A stretch of 64,000 bases of DNA from CAZQQN01 sp964595485 (GCA_964595485.1 CAZQQN010000004.1:1-64000), one strand, 5' to 3'; shown: positions 34,473-44,065, numbered from the stretch's first letter. Program-made: numbers and translations. The notes: generated from the letters alone by a model not told the origin.

Positions 34473-36065
34473 TTACTTAACTTTTAAGTTAATTGATGTC
34501 GGTATGTTCTTTTCACCATCGGGGCCTTTAGCTTTAATTTGGTCAATTATAATCCGATCACCAGAACTAGCATTGGATAGATAATTTTTCTCTTGACCAG
34601 ATAGCCTTGCGCCTTTTCCCCGGGTTTCTTTAAAATCCCCCCGCTGAGGAACATAGGTTAACCGGTAACTAACAACTCTATATTCAACACCTTCAAAGGC
34701 AAAACCTGGCCCCATGGAAGCAACAATAGCCCGAGCGTTTTGCAAGCGAACTGCTGAAATATCGCCGCTGGTTTTACCTGCAATCTGAGGGGTAGGACTT
34801 GGTACTGGTCTGACTCGAAATTCTTTCCTTTTCAACTGTTCAGTACTACCATCCTCTTTTTTAACAGAAACAACAATACTACTGTTGGTTACGTTACCTC
34901 CTACCCTTGCGATGTACTCTCCGGGACCCTGTTTAACTAAATTCCCCTTTGTAATACTAACCCTGGTTTGCTCGGGGGTATAACCAACAGCACTAACATT
35001 AATGGGGTTATCCAAACCTCTGTAAAGGATAGTCATAGCACTAGGTGAAACAGTAGCAAATGATGGAGAAGCTTTAAAATTAATCGATAAAGGAAATGAG
35101 TCAGTACCGCCCGTTGTTGGGTTTGGCAGCATAATCATACCCTCGCGTTCTTTTTCCCCGGCGGTAGTTGGTGTGGTTTTGAAAGTTCCCCTGCCATTTT
35201 CTATATTATCAAGTTTTTGCCCCTCAACTATAATCGTGGGATCTTGTGTTGAGCTATAAGCTCCTAACATAATTTCTGCTTTGTACTCCTCATTCACGTT
35301 AACAACACTCTTTTCCGCTCTAACGATCGGTATTAACCTATCAAATGAACGCCTTCCGGCGGATACCTGACCAAGTAATGCATTTAAAATATCAGCCTTG
35401 GTACTCTTAATATCACTTTGAATTTTTGAAAGAATTGTTACACCTGCAGTAACAGGGACCATAGAAAAGCGCTGAGCGGCCCAGCTGTTTTTATTGTCAG
35501 GGCCATCGGGCGGATCTTCGGCCTTCAAGGCCACGAGTTCCTCAATGGTGGATTTAGGGATATCATCATCCTCGTCCTCATTTTGATTGTATTCCATCAA
35601 AATACTTTTCATTTCTTCAGCAACCCGGTTAATTCTATTTTGAAGTGTATCCCCCTTATCTTCCTCAACCATTATACGACTTCCAACATCAAGGTTTTTA
35701 GCTCCTACAAGATGATCTGTTGTATCCCCATCTTTGACAAGATACCCCCCGCTTTTGTCAATCATCTCTTCTTTCAAACTTTCAATATAACTATTCAATT
35801 TCTCCGTTCTATCTTTCACCTTTTGGGCTCTATCATAGTGAGGCTTAGTCAACTCTTTGTTATTATTTAACAAATCCCTAAAATCTGCCATCGTGCTAGA
35901 GTTCTTAAGCTCTAAAGATGAATTTGATTCCTTGATGCCGGTGTGGACAACATGAAAGGCGTTAAGCACTTCAGCAGAAACGTTAAGGGCAAGCAATGCC
36001 AGGAGTACTAAATACATCATGTTAATCATCGCCTGCCGTAATGGATTATCTGATCCAGCTGCCAT
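34473..36065 (-). CDS. gldM: Gliding motility / type IX secretion motor protein GldM
   Basis: GldM (PorM) forms, with GldL, the proton-driven inner-membrane motor that energises type IX secretion and gliding. The 530-residue protein has one N-terminal membrane helix (about 12-33, MINMMYLVLLALLALNVSAE), a helical region (D1) and beta-rich periplasmic domains D2-D4 (VRAEKSVVNVNEEYKAEIML, then SPSAMTILYRGLDNPINVSA). Length matches the family. It is placed between gldL (52 bp) and gldN (2 bp). Confidence 0.95.
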   Translation of the reverse strand: MAAGSDNPLRQAMINMMYLVLLALLALNVSAEVLNAFHVVHTGIKESNSSLELKNSSTMADFRDLLNNNKELTKPHYDRAQKVKDRTEKLNSYIESLKEEMIDKSGGYLVKDGDTTDHLVGAKNLDVGSRIMVEEDKGDTLQNRINRVAEEMKSILMEYNQNEDEDDDIPKSTIEELVALKAEDPPDGPDNKNSWAAQRFSMVPVTAGVTILSKIQSDIKSTKADILNALLGQVSAGRRSFDRLIPIVRAEKSVVNVNEEYKAEIMLGAYSSTQDPTIIVEGQKLDNIENGRGTFKTTPTTAGEKEREGMIMLPNPTTGGTDSFPLSINFKASPSFATVSPSAMTILYRGLDNPINVSAVGYTPEQTRVSITKGNLVKQGPGEYIARVGGNVTNSSIVVSVKKEDGSTEQLKRKEFRVRPVPSPTPQIAGKTSGDISAVRLQNARAIVASMGPGFAFEGVEYRVVSYRLTYVPQRGDFKETRGKGARLSGQEKNYLSNASSGDRIIIDQIKAKGPDGEKNIPTSINLKVK

Positions 36066-36117
36066 AAGTATTCTTTTTAAACTTTAAATTTCTTAAAAAT
36101 TAAACGTTGTTTTATTC

Positions 36118-36936
36118 TTACCCTTGATTTTGCCCGGAAACATTGGCACCCATAGCACTTAACATATTGCCGTAAACAGAATTCAGATTTCCAAGATTTT
36201 GGTTTAGCTTACCAAATTCATCTTTAAGCTTAGCAGTTTCCTCTTCAGATCCGGATAAATGCTCTATAGTCTTTGAGAGACTGTCATAATATTTATTCAG
36301 CGATTTGATATGGTTATTAGTCTCTTCCAATTCCATATCGTAAACCGAGTTTAATGAAGCCAGTTTTTGCGAAGCTTCTTTAATTTGATCAAAATATTCT
36401 TTGGATACCTCAGAAGATTGAGAGAGGTTCTGAAGTGCTTTCAGGTTTTCGGAGTAAGATTGATTTATTTGATCAACATTTTGAGCAGCTTCTTTGACTT
36501 TAGAAGTATAATCATCAGTAGCCACGGCTGCATCGGTAAGCTCACTCATCTTCGAAACATTTTCAGAAAAAGATCGCATTCCATCGCCTAAACGTTGAAT
36601 CAAACTCTGGTCAATTTGAGCATCCTCAAAAGCTTTGTCCAGTTCTTCAGAAGCAGACTTAGCACCTGAACCTTTTTTATCACCCTGATCTTCTACGCCT
36701 GCTAATTCAGGGTATACAAGCGACCAATCATATTCCTCTTTAACCGGTTCAAACGCTGAAATAGCAAAAATAAGTGATTCAGTACATAGCCCTATGATCA
36801 ACATTATACCTGCACCCGGGTAATGCTGTAATTTAAAAAGTGCTCCCAAAATAACAATTGAGGCACCCAAGCCATAAATTTTGGCCATGATTGATTTAAA
36901 CGTCTTACTCTCTAAGAAACTACCTGATTTAGCCAT
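36118..36936 (-). CDS. gldL: Gliding motility / type IX secretion motor protein GldL
   Basis: GldL (PorL) is the two-helix inner-membrane stator-like subunit of the motor. Helices are at about 15-34 (IYGLGASIVILGALFKLQHY) and 39-60 (GAGIMLIIGLCTESLIFAIS), with the conserved glutamate in the second helix (E53 region) that is implicated in proton flow. A long cytoplasmic coiled-coil region (about 110-260) follows. The 272 residues fit the family. It is flanked by gldK (39 bp) and gldM (52 bp). Confidence 0.95.
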   Translation of the reverse strand: MAKSGSFLESKTFKSIMAKIYGLGASIVILGALFKLQHYPGAGIMLIIGLCTESLIFAISAFEPVKEEYDWSLVYPELAGVEDQGDKKGSGAKSASEELDKAFEDAQIDQSLIQRLGDGMRSFSENVSKMSELTDAAVATDDYTSKVKEAAQNVDQINQSYSENLKALQNLSQSSEVSKEYFDQIKEASQKLASLNSVYDMELEETNNHIKSLNKYYDSLSKTIEHLSGSEEETAKLKDEFGKLNQNLGNLNSVYGNMLSAMGANVSGQNQG

Positions 36937-36975
36937 TGTTACTTAATTTTTATTTAAACAATTTTTTCTCGGAAA

Positions 36976-38250
36976 TTAGTTACGATCATTAATTGACCTA
37001 CCCATGTAAGTCATAACATTTCGAAATCCAACATATGATTTTGCAGTATCAGCGTATTCATAAGAACGAACACCATTTTGAATGTAATAAGCAACATCTT
37101 TCCATGACCCACCGCGAATAACCTTTCGTTTCCTTGTAACAGGTTCCTGTTGTTCGGCATCGTAGTGGTAATGAGGATTCATGTCGTTAACTTTATCGTA
37201 GAGGGATTCGCTGTATGCTGTTACAGTCCATTCAGCTACATTTCCCGCCATATTGTATAGCCCATAATCATTTGGGAAGTAAGAAGTAGCCATGACCGGA
37301 TAGAAACCACCATCCCTAACATAATTTCCCCTAAGCGGCTTGAAATTAGCAAGGAAACACCCTTTTTTATTTCTAGTATATGGCCCACCCCAAGGATACG
37401 GGTTAAAATCTCTACCACCCCTGGCAGCATATTCCCACTCGGCTTCTGTTGGTAATCTGAACGGATTAACATCAGGCAATTGAACCTTGCTGTAATATCT
37501 ATTCAACATTTGAGTCCTCCAATGTGAGAAAGCTTTTGCCTGATGCCAACTTACGCCTACAACAGGATAATCATCATAACCCGGATGAGCGAAATAAAGC
37601 CTTGCCATAGGATCATTGTAAGAATAAGTAAAGTCCCTTATAAAAGCTAAAGTATCGGGATAAATATGCTTATTCTCTTCCCTAATAAATTGTGATCTTT
37701 CTGCTGGCTCATGCTTATATTTACGTTTGGCCGCTTCATGCAAGTCTAACCATTCATATTCATAAATAAATTTTCCAGTATTAAACTTAAGCTCATAACC
37801 CATTTTGTTTTCACCTTGATAATACATATCAGCTAATTTATCCCTTGTCTCAGGGTTACTCCAATCTAATTCTTTCTCCCAGTTCAGTCGCGTTCCTGTT
37901 TCAGTTTCCTGCAAGTGTTCACCACCCATTTTTTCCTTAGCGATAGAATCCCTTACCCAATAGACAAACTCTCGATATTCATTATTGGTAATTTCGGTAT
38001 CATCCATGAAAAAGGCTTTAACAGATACTTGTTTTGGCCTGGCTGTCTTGGCATATACCACATCTTCATCACTTTGTCCCATGTGAAAAGACCCAGTCGG
38101 AACATAGACAGTTCCGTAAGGCTGCGGATGAGACCATTCTTGCCGGTTCTGCACACCTGTAAGCTGCCCTTCCGAAGAACTCAACCCACATCCTTGCAAG
38201 ATAAAAATCAGGGGTGATAAAGCTAATAAGACTAATTTCATCTGCTTCAT
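36976..38250 (-). CDS. gldK: Gliding motility / type IX secretion lipoprotein GldK
   Basis: GldK (PorK) is an outer-membrane lipoprotein that builds a periplasmic ring with GldN. It has a lipobox (LQGCG), then a formylglycine-generating-enzyme-like (FGE-sulfatase) fold: VPTGSFHMGQSDEDV, DDTEITNNEYREF, VVGVSWHQAKAFSHW, RLPTEAEWEYAARGG, LYNMAGNVAEWT and VIRGGSWKD. The 424 residues match the family. The FGE catalytic cysteines are not evident, so the role is structural. It is the first gene of gldKLMN and has a good promoter. Confidence 0.95.
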   Translation of the reverse strand: MKQMKLVLLALSPLIFILQGCGLSSSEGQLTGVQNRQEWSHPQPYGTVYVPTGSFHMGQSDEDVVYAKTARPKQVSVKAFFMDDTEITNNEYREFVYWVRDSIAKEKMGGEHLQETETGTRLNWEKELDWSNPETRDKLADMYYQGENKMGYELKFNTGKFIYEYEWLDLHEAAKRKYKHEPAERSQFIREENKHIYPDTLAFIRDFTYSYNDPMARLYFAHPGYDDYPVVGVSWHQAKAFSHWRTQMLNRYYSKVQLPDVNPFRLPTEAEWEYAARGGRDFNPYPWGGPYTRNKKGCFLANFKPLRGNYVRDGGFYPVMATSYFPNDYGLYNMAGNVAEWTVTAYSESLYDKVNDMNPHYHYDAEQQEPVTRKRKVIRGGSWKDVAYYIQNGVRSYEYADTAKSYVGFRNVMTYMGRSINDRN

Positions 38251-38304
38251 ATTTTCAACTTTATGTTATCCAAAATAATTATTAAACACCGAACTTAAGT
38301 GGAA

Positions 38305-38336
38305 CGAAAGTAAAAATATTTTATTGTAAACTCAAA
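38305..38336 (-). promoter_or_regulatory. Promoter of the gldKLMN operon
   Basis: On the minus strand, TTTG (38336-38333), a 20-bp spacer and TACTTTCG (38312-38305) fit TTTG/TAnnTTTG with one mismatch. It lies 55 bp upstream of gldK, which suggests the gld operon can be transcribed independently of the porP gene. Confidence 0.65.
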
Positions 38337-38340
38337 ACAT

Positions 38341-39312
38341 TTAAAGGTGCCGCGGTGTCCAGATAGGAAATTCCTCTTTTGGCTCTGGATCAAAATTAAA
38401 ACAATATCCTATGAGAATTTCATGAGACCCTGCAGTCTTTACCCTATTGGGTGAAAATGGAAGGTCAAATGAATAACCCACTTTCAACTTTGGCGTCAAG
38501 TATAAACCAGCGATCCCATTCATCGTTTGATCACCGAACCTATAACCAAGGCCAGCCCAATATTTCTCTTGAAACATAACACGGCCATTAAGATCACCTA
38601 CCAATTTAGTACCATCAAATTTAAAAAGCGTAGAGGGCTTTATAGCCCACTGCTGATTAAGATCATAGGTGTACCCACCCGTTAAGTAAAAATGCCTTAC
38701 ATAATTACTTCCACTATTAGAAGTATACCCCAAACTTGGTGAGTTAAGATGAAGACCGGATATACCTGCATAGTAGTTCAAACCATTTAAAAATGCCCCA
38801 AAGCCAACATCAAGCATTGTACTTGAAACTTCTTCATTAGGTATCAAAGGATCGTCAGGTTCAATGGCACGTAACTTATTTCCATCCAATGAATTTTGTA
38901 TCATTCCGACATTTAGCCCTACAGAAAGCCTACCAAATGAAAATTCTCTTTTGTGACTTACGGAAGCAGTGACCGAAACTGTATTTTGAAACCCTTGCTG
39001 ATCATTAAATATCGCTAATCCCGCTCCCTGGATATAATCATTGTTAAGAGGGGCATGTATATTAAAAACTTGGGTATTGGGTGCTTGACCACCATCAGCC
39101 CCGTTGAATCCAACCCATTGAGAGTGCTGTAAAAAAGTTGCACAAATCTGCCTTTGATGATTCCCGGCATAAGCAGGATTGTAATTCAACTCATTGAACA
39201 TGTAATGAGAATACTGAGGATCCTGCTGCCCCAAAGCCTTTTGAGGCATTAGTAAACTTACCCCAACAAGCAGCAAAATAAAAGCCTGTAAAAATTTCCA
39301 ATTCGCCTTCAT
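38341..39312 (-). CDS. PorP/SprF family type IX secretion outer-membrane protein
   Basis: PorP/SprF proteins are outer-membrane barrels that anchor type IX machinery or assist secretion of adhesins such as SprB. The 323-residue protein has a signal peptide (MKANWKFLQAFILLLVGVSL, cleavage after LGQ) and the family opening QDPQYSHYMFNELNYNPAYAG, followed by repeated barrel strands and the closing GSHEILIGYCFNF. The start at 39312 is chosen because a complete promoter overlaps the upstream ATG at 39342. It immediately precedes gldK on the same strand, the canonical porP-K-L-M-N order. Confidence 0.92.
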   Translation of the reverse strand: MKANWKFLQAFILLLVGVSLLMPQKALGQQDPQYSHYMFNELNYNPAYAGNHQRQICATFLQHSQWVGFNGADGGQAPNTQVFNIHAPLNNDYIQGAGLAIFNDQQGFQNTVSVTASVSHKREFSFGRLSVGLNVGMIQNSLDGNKLRAIEPDDPLIPNEEVSSTMLDVGFGAFLNGLNYYAGISGLHLNSPSLGYTSNSGSNYVRHFYLTGGYTYDLNQQWAIKPSTLFKFDGTKLVGDLNGRVMFQEKYWAGLGYRFGDQTMNGIAGLYLTPKLKVGYSFDLPFSPNRVKTAGSHEILIGYCFNFDPEPKEEFPIWTPRHL

Positions 39313-39339
39313 TGACAATGACAATTTAATTAGAGCCTT

Positions 39340-39370
39340 CAAATATAATAAGAAACTTCAATTGTCCAAA
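39340..39370 (-). promoter_or_regulatory. Promoter of the porP/sprF-like gene
   Basis: On the minus strand, TTTG (39370-39367), a 19-bp spacer and TATATTTG (39347-39340) form a perfect TTTG/TAnnTTTG promoter. Its -7 box overlaps the alternative ATG at 39342, so transcription must begin downstream of that codon; this fixes the start at 39312. Confidence 0.8.
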
Positions 39371-39452
39371 TAGGAAAAAAATTGATTCTCTCTTACCGCA
39401 AATAACGGTTTTATTTAAGATTTCATTGCAATACTGAAAGACTTTTTTAAGA

Positions 39453-40205
39453 TCAATCCTTCTTGTTGTTATATTGCCTTATAAAATTCTCAAGTGCCAT
39501 TTTCATAGAAGGAGCTTGGGGGGAGGGTGCCTCAATATTTAATTCAAGGCCTGCTTTTTTTACTTCTTTACATGTTTTAGGGCCAAAGGCAGCGATTTTA
39601 GTATCATTCTGTTTGAAATCAGGGAAATTTTCTAATAGGGAGCGTATACCGGAAGGACTAAAGAATGCCAGTATATCGTAGTCAACATTTCTTAATTCTG
39701 AAAGGTCATTATACACAGTCCTGTACATGGTGGCTTCTGTAAACTTGATCTTATATTTACGAAGTGTTTTGGCAAACTCGTTTTTACTTACGTTCGACTG
39801 CGGAATTAAATACCGTTCATTTTTATGCTTTAATAACAGGCTTTCAAAACTCTTATCTTTAGATTTAGGGAAAAAAACTTTTCGCTTGCGGTAGGTTATG
39901 AATTTCTGAAGATAGAGGGCTATGGCTTCCGTAACACAAAAGTATTTCATTTCAGCCGGGACTTCAATGCGAAGGTCATCACATAGCCTAAAAAAATGTT
40001 CAATGGCTGTCCGGCTGGTCATTACGATTGCAGTATGCTTTAGTATACTGATTTTACTCCTACGGAACTCCTTAGCCGAAACGCCTTCAACCTTAATAAA
40101 GGGGAAAAAATCGACCTTTACATTGTACTTTTCAAACAATTCCTGATAAGGTGAGTTACCGTTGGAAGGCTCCGGCTGAGATATAAGTATGTTTTTTATT
40201 TTCAC
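39453..40205 (-). CDS. hemD: Uroporphyrinogen-III synthase
   Basis: HemD cyclises hydroxymethylbilane to uroporphyrinogen III in haem synthesis. The 250-residue protein has the loose HemD pattern: NILISQPEPSNGNSPYQELF, AIVMTSRTAIEHFF, YFCVTEAIALYLQ, FFSPSGIRSLLENFPDF and KIAAFGPKTCKEVKKAGLEL. Sequence conservation in this family is low, so the call rests on the overall pattern. It sits between the DUF4271 gene (34 bp) and the porP-gldKLMN genes, a linkage that I recall from other Bacteroidota, although the reason is not known. Confidence 0.87.
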   Translation of the reverse strand: MKIKNILISQPEPSNGNSPYQELFEKYNVKVDFFPFIKVEGVSAKEFRRSKISILKHTAIVMTSRTAIEHFFRLCDDLRIEVPAEMKYFCVTEAIALYLQKFITYRKRKVFFPKSKDKSFESLLLKHKNERYLIPQSNVSKNEFAKTLRKYKIKFTEATMYRTVYNDLSELRNVDYDILAFFSPSGIRSLLENFPDFKQNDTKIAAFGPKTCKEVKKAGLELNIEAPSPQAPSMKMALENFIRQYNNKKD

Positions 40206-40239
40206 TGCTTAATAACGGTTTATTATTTAGTCAGAAAGC

Positions 40240-40917
40240 CTATGTAACCAGCTCTATAACAATAATTAAAGGAGCTATTTCAACTGTGCAAAGGTAAAAA
40301 AAATTATAAACAATCCCATGCTTTGAGGCGGCTTTCCCCTGAAATAGAGCACGTAATATACGATAGGCAAAAAACATCAATAGCAAAATACCCGCAACAA
40401 TTATCGCTTTTCCTCTTGTTACAGAAGGGAAATAGGTTATTAGAAATACGAGAGGTAAAAAAACGATACCGATAACCCTATTAAAGATCAAGATATCGTA
40501 AAGATTGTCCAAAACACTGCCATATCCATAAAAAAGGTATCCCGTGGTAGCATTTAATAATAAGTGGGCTAAGTTTATCACTGCTACCAGCAAAAAGATC
40601 TCCCAGAATGCAAAATTTTGAACGTTAGGTGAAGGGTATTGGTAAACATAAAAAGCAATACTTCCCAAAAAAATCAGATCGAGAAAAAGATTAACAATGT
40701 TTAAACCTAGCTTTCCCTCCCTTTTCATAAGATTGATATAGTTAGGATCAAGGGTGCTTCTGAATAACTCATTAAAATAAAAGGGATCCATAACCCTGAT
40801 AAGCCCTAATAGCAAGAGGAAAAATATCAATAAATAAAACAGCATGGTATTTTCCTGCAAACCATAGAACAGAACCTCCTCATTCATATCACTTAAGTAA
40901 ATAACCCCGTGAATCAT
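40240..40917 (-). CDS. DUF4271 membrane protein
   Basis: The 225-residue integral membrane protein has about six hydrophobic helices (for example LFYLLIFFLLLLGLIRVM, FWEIFLLVAVINLAHLLLNA, VIGIVFLPLVFLITYF, AIIVAGILLLMFFAYRILRA). It belongs to DUF4271, a Bacteroidota family of unknown function repeatedly found next to hemD and the T9SS genes. The N terminus could begin at any of two methionines (40917 or 40887). It ends 34 bp before hemD. Confidence 0.82.
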   Translation of the reverse strand: MIHGVIYLSDMNEEVLFYGLQENTMLFYLLIFFLLLLGLIRVMDPFYFNELFRSTLDPNYINLMKREGKLGLNIVNLFLDLIFLGSIAFYVYQYPSPNVQNFAFWEIFLLVAVINLAHLLLNATTGYLFYGYGSVLDNLYDILIFNRVIGIVFLPLVFLITYFPSVTRGKAIIVAGILLLMFFAYRILRALFQGKAASKHGIVYNFFYLCTVEIAPLIIVIELVT

Positions 40918-40985
40918 CTTTTCATAAATTTACCCAAAATTATCACCTTTAAAAACTAACAGAGTGGGTAACACCCAAAAAGGTT

Positions 40986-42758
40986 TTAAAACAGGTTTGT
41001 GAACCCAAAATTGATCTGACCATTCCTAAACCGGAATGACTGGGAGCGTTCCCGGCCAATTGCATAATTTAATGAAAACAAGCCAGCCTTAGTCTCAAAA
41101 ATATACCCCAAACCAACCCCTACCGGATCATCTTCCCTTTTATCAGTTACCAAATTCTGCTGGTAGAAAGCCTTGTCAACAAATAAACTTAAATGATCAT
41201 TTTTTCCGGTTAAAAACCTGAACTCCAAAGTACCTATAGCATAGGAGCTAGCCAGAAAAGCCCCCTCATTAAATCCCCTAATATCTTGAAATCCACCAAA
41301 TTGGAAAAGCTGATTCCGGAGGATTTCATCATCCACTAAATGCTTGCCCTTTACCATGGCCATTAGGGTACTTTGATCACCAAACTTTAGAAAATATTGG
41401 CTTTTCAAGTCAAGCTTATAGATTACACTTTCCTGCTTAAGCGAGTCACCTAATGGATCTTCCAAATCTTTGTTAGTATTTAACATCTTTTGCCCCACGC
41501 TGGCATCTAAGGATAAACGCCAGCCTTTGGTAGGATTCAAACGATAATCAAGGTTTTCAAAATGCCCACCAATTCCATAAAACCTGGTATCAAAATTAGC
41601 ATACTGATCCCTGTTTGAGAGCCTGTTAAATGAACCCGGATTGATAAGATTGGATTGCCTGTTCTGGTAAAAAATCCTTGCAAAATTATTTCCCGATATT
41701 AAATACCTAACCCCCAATTCCCAGCCTACATTAAGAAAAAGCGTATCAAATTTTCTTAAATCTAAAGAAGCCTCGGCTCCGATTGGTAAATTGAGAAAAA
41801 ATGGGTAATGATAATCAATGTTGAGTTCCTGGCTGTTTTTACGGATCTTCTGCCAATTCATATTCATTGACATTGCCCTGCCAAAAGGATTTTCTAATTG
41901 TAAAGCCACTTCACCCGTCAATAGAAGCCCATCTGATCGCCCATCCTCCGGGGCAACTCCTAAAATTCCATTTACTCGGCTTGCCGGAATTTTCTCTACA
42001 AATAATTTCAGATGTGCTTGATCTCTTCTAAATTGAATCTTAGGCTGTTTTTCAGCATTTAAAAAGTTGAGTTGATCAAGCCTGGTTTTTAATTTTTGAA
42101 TGTTTTTTTCCTGGTACCTTTTTCCAGAATCAACATTCAGATACCGCCTTAGATATTGATCTGAAACATCCACATCGCCGGCTAAAATTACCTGGCCATA
42201 AGTAATTAAGGGGCCTTTATCAATAGAGAGAGATGCCTTTACTTTTTGCTCTTTTAGTACTAAATCCTTTAACTGAATGGTTGCAAAGGGATAACCGTGG
42301 TTCTCCGCATATTCCAAGATATCTTGCATTAATTGGCTTACGGCTTTATCTTTTAAAACCTGATCCTGAAATGGCAACGCTGAGTAACCTTTCTTTCTTA
42401 GCCACTTCTCATTGACGTTACCAGCCTTAAGTTTAAGCCATCGATACTTTTGTCCACTTTTTAGAAAAGCCTGGTAATTATTTGAATCGCTTAAAGAAAG
42501 GGAATCCACGGATGCCTTTAAAAACCCCTGATCCCAATATTGTTGCAAAAGCTCTCTTAATTCATAACGAATCGCTAAGGAATCTCTGAATTTACGGGGC
42601 TTCGGGTAATAATCCTTTTTAATCGCTGAATCCCCATTGACATTAATTTTAAGTTTATAGACTTCCTGGGATAAGCCTAACTTACCTAAAAGTAGCAAAA
42701 AAAGAGTGAAAGTAAGGAATAATGTGTTCCAAAACAATTGAAAATCACCTTTCATCAT
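40986..42758 (-). CDS. Omp85/TamA-like outer-membrane protein
   Basis: The exported 590-residue protein has a signal peptide (cleavage near LSQ), two or three POTRA-like domains (about 30-260, for example GPLITYGQVILAGDVDVSDQ, a typical POTRA strand-turn) and a C-terminal Omp85-like barrel (GRAMSMNMNWQ through DIRGFNEGAFLASSYAIG, ending INFGFTNLF). It is shorter than BamA and resembles TamA or ShlB-type proteins. Its substrate is unknown. It is divergent from hemW and lies upstream of the DUF4271-hemD-T9SS genes on the same strand, separated by 68 bp. Confidence 0.82.
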   Translation of the reverse strand: MMKGDFQLFWNTLFLTFTLFLLLLGKLGLSQEVYKLKINVNGDSAIKKDYYPKPRKFRDSLAIRYELRELLQQYWDQGFLKASVDSLSLSDSNNYQAFLKSGQKYRWLKLKAGNVNEKWLRKKGYSALPFQDQVLKDKAVSQLMQDILEYAENHGYPFATIQLKDLVLKEQKVKASLSIDKGPLITYGQVILAGDVDVSDQYLRRYLNVDSGKRYQEKNIQKLKTRLDQLNFLNAEKQPKIQFRRDQAHLKLFVEKIPASRVNGILGVAPEDGRSDGLLLTGEVALQLENPFGRAMSMNMNWQKIRKNSQELNIDYHYPFFLNLPIGAEASLDLRKFDTLFLNVGWELGVRYLISGNNFARIFYQNRQSNLINPGSFNRLSNRDQYANFDTRFYGIGGHFENLDYRLNPTKGWRLSLDASVGQKMLNTNKDLEDPLGDSLKQESVIYKLDLKSQYFLKFGDQSTLMAMVKGKHLVDDEILRNQLFQFGGFQDIRGFNEGAFLASSYAIGTLEFRFLTGKNDHLSLFVDKAFYQQNLVTDKREDDPVGVGLGYIFETKAGLFSLNYAIGRERSQSFRFRNGQINFGFTNLF

Positions 42759-42892
42759 TTAGCTTATAAAGCTTTAGCTTAGCTTCTAATTTAAACCTTT
42801 GTACCTAAAAACAAACAGCGAAATCATTTTTAAGCCATATTTGTCTTTTTATTGTCAAAAGTTCAAAGATTTAAAAACTATTCAACCCGATA

Positions 42893-44065
42893 ATGGCAGG
42901 TATTTACATCCATATTCCTTTTTGCAGAAAGGCTTGCTCCTACTGCAACTTCCATTTTTCCACCTTGCTGTACAATATGCCTGATATGGTTGGTGCTTTG
43001 CGAAAAGAAATAACAGTAAGAAGGGAATTTTTGAAAAATAAGCGGTTAAATAGTATCTATTTTGGTGGAGGTACACCATCTCTTTTACATTTGAGAGATG
43101 TCGAGCGACTAATGGAAGCGCTTTACAGAAATTTTTCATTCATCAAAAACCCGGAAGTTACCGTAGAAGTAAACCCCGATGATTGTTCATTAGCGTATTT
43201 GAAGGGACTTGGGTCACTGGGTGTAAATCGGCTAAGCATAGGGGTCCAATCTTTTCACCAACCAGACCTGGAGTACTTAGGCCGGGTACACAATGCTGAA
43301 CAAACTCATAATATTATACAGAATGCCCAAAAAGCCGGTTTTTACAACCTCACCGTTGATCTGATGTACGGCTTGCCATCTTCGCCTGAAAAAGTGTGGC
43401 AAACTAACCTTGATACACTGCTGACTTATAATATACCGCATTTCTCAGCTTATGCCCTTACAATCGAGCCTCGAACGCTGCTTAATCATCAAATTGAAAA
43501 AGGTAAGATCAATGCCCCGCAAGAAGAACAATATGCAAGGGAGTACAATATTTTAAAGGATTTCTCGGATAAACATCATTTTGACCACTACGAAATCTCA
43601 AATTTTGCAAGAGACAACTTTTACGCCATACACAATAGCGCTTACTGGTTTGGTGAACCCTACCTGGGCTTTGGTCCCGGTGCCCATTCGTTCGATGGAG
43701 TAAGAAGGCAATGGAATGTCTCAAATAACCCGAAATACCTAAAATTTTTAACAAATGATGAATTGGCTTTTGAACAAGAAACCCTTAGCAAAGCAGACCA
43801 ATTTAACGAAATGATAATGACAGGGCTAAGAACAAAATGGGGCGTTAAGCTTAAACGCATTGAAGAGGAATTCGGGAAAGCCATACAAACCCATTTCGAA
43901 AACAAAAGAAAAGCCTGGGAAAGTCAGGGTATTCTACAATGCGTCAATGGAATACTTTATTTGAAGCCTGGGCAAAGCCTTATAGCTGACCATATAATAG
44001 CCGATTTTTTTTACCTTGAAGAAAAAGACGATTCTTATGAAAAAAGCTCGCCTGCTATTTCATGA
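42893..44065 (+). CDS. hemW: Radical SAM protein, HemW-like haem chaperone
   Basis: The 390-residue protein starts with IYIHIPFCRKACSYCNFHFS, in which CxxxCxxC binds the 4Fe-4S cluster of radical SAM enzymes, followed by YFGGGTPSLL. The HNSAYWFGEPYLGFGPGAHS block is diagnostic of HemW/HemN-like proteins. Proteins of this type lack the extra N-terminal part of true coproporphyrinogen oxidase HemN and are now regarded as haem chaperones. It overlaps the cyclase gene by 29 bp in another frame. Its divergent neighbour is the Omp85-like gene. Confidence 0.92.
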   Translation: MAGIYIHIPFCRKACSYCNFHFSTLLYNMPDMVGALRKEITVRREFLKNKRLNSIYFGGGTPSLLHLRDVERLMEALYRNFSFIKNPEVTVEVNPDDCSLAYLKGLGSLGVNRLSIGVQSFHQPDLEYLGRVHNAEQTHNIIQNAQKAGFYNLTVDLMYGLPSSPEKVWQTNLDTLLTYNIPHFSAYALTIEPRTLLNHQIEKGKINAPQEEQYAREYNILKDFSDKHHFDHYEISNFARDNFYAIHNSAYWFGEPYLGFGPGAHSFDGVRRQWNVSNNPKYLKFLTNDELAFEQETLSKADQFNEMIMTGLRTKWGVKLKRIEEEFGKAIQTHFENKRKAWESQGILQCVNGILYLKPGQSLIADHIIADFFYLEEKDDSYEKSSPAIS

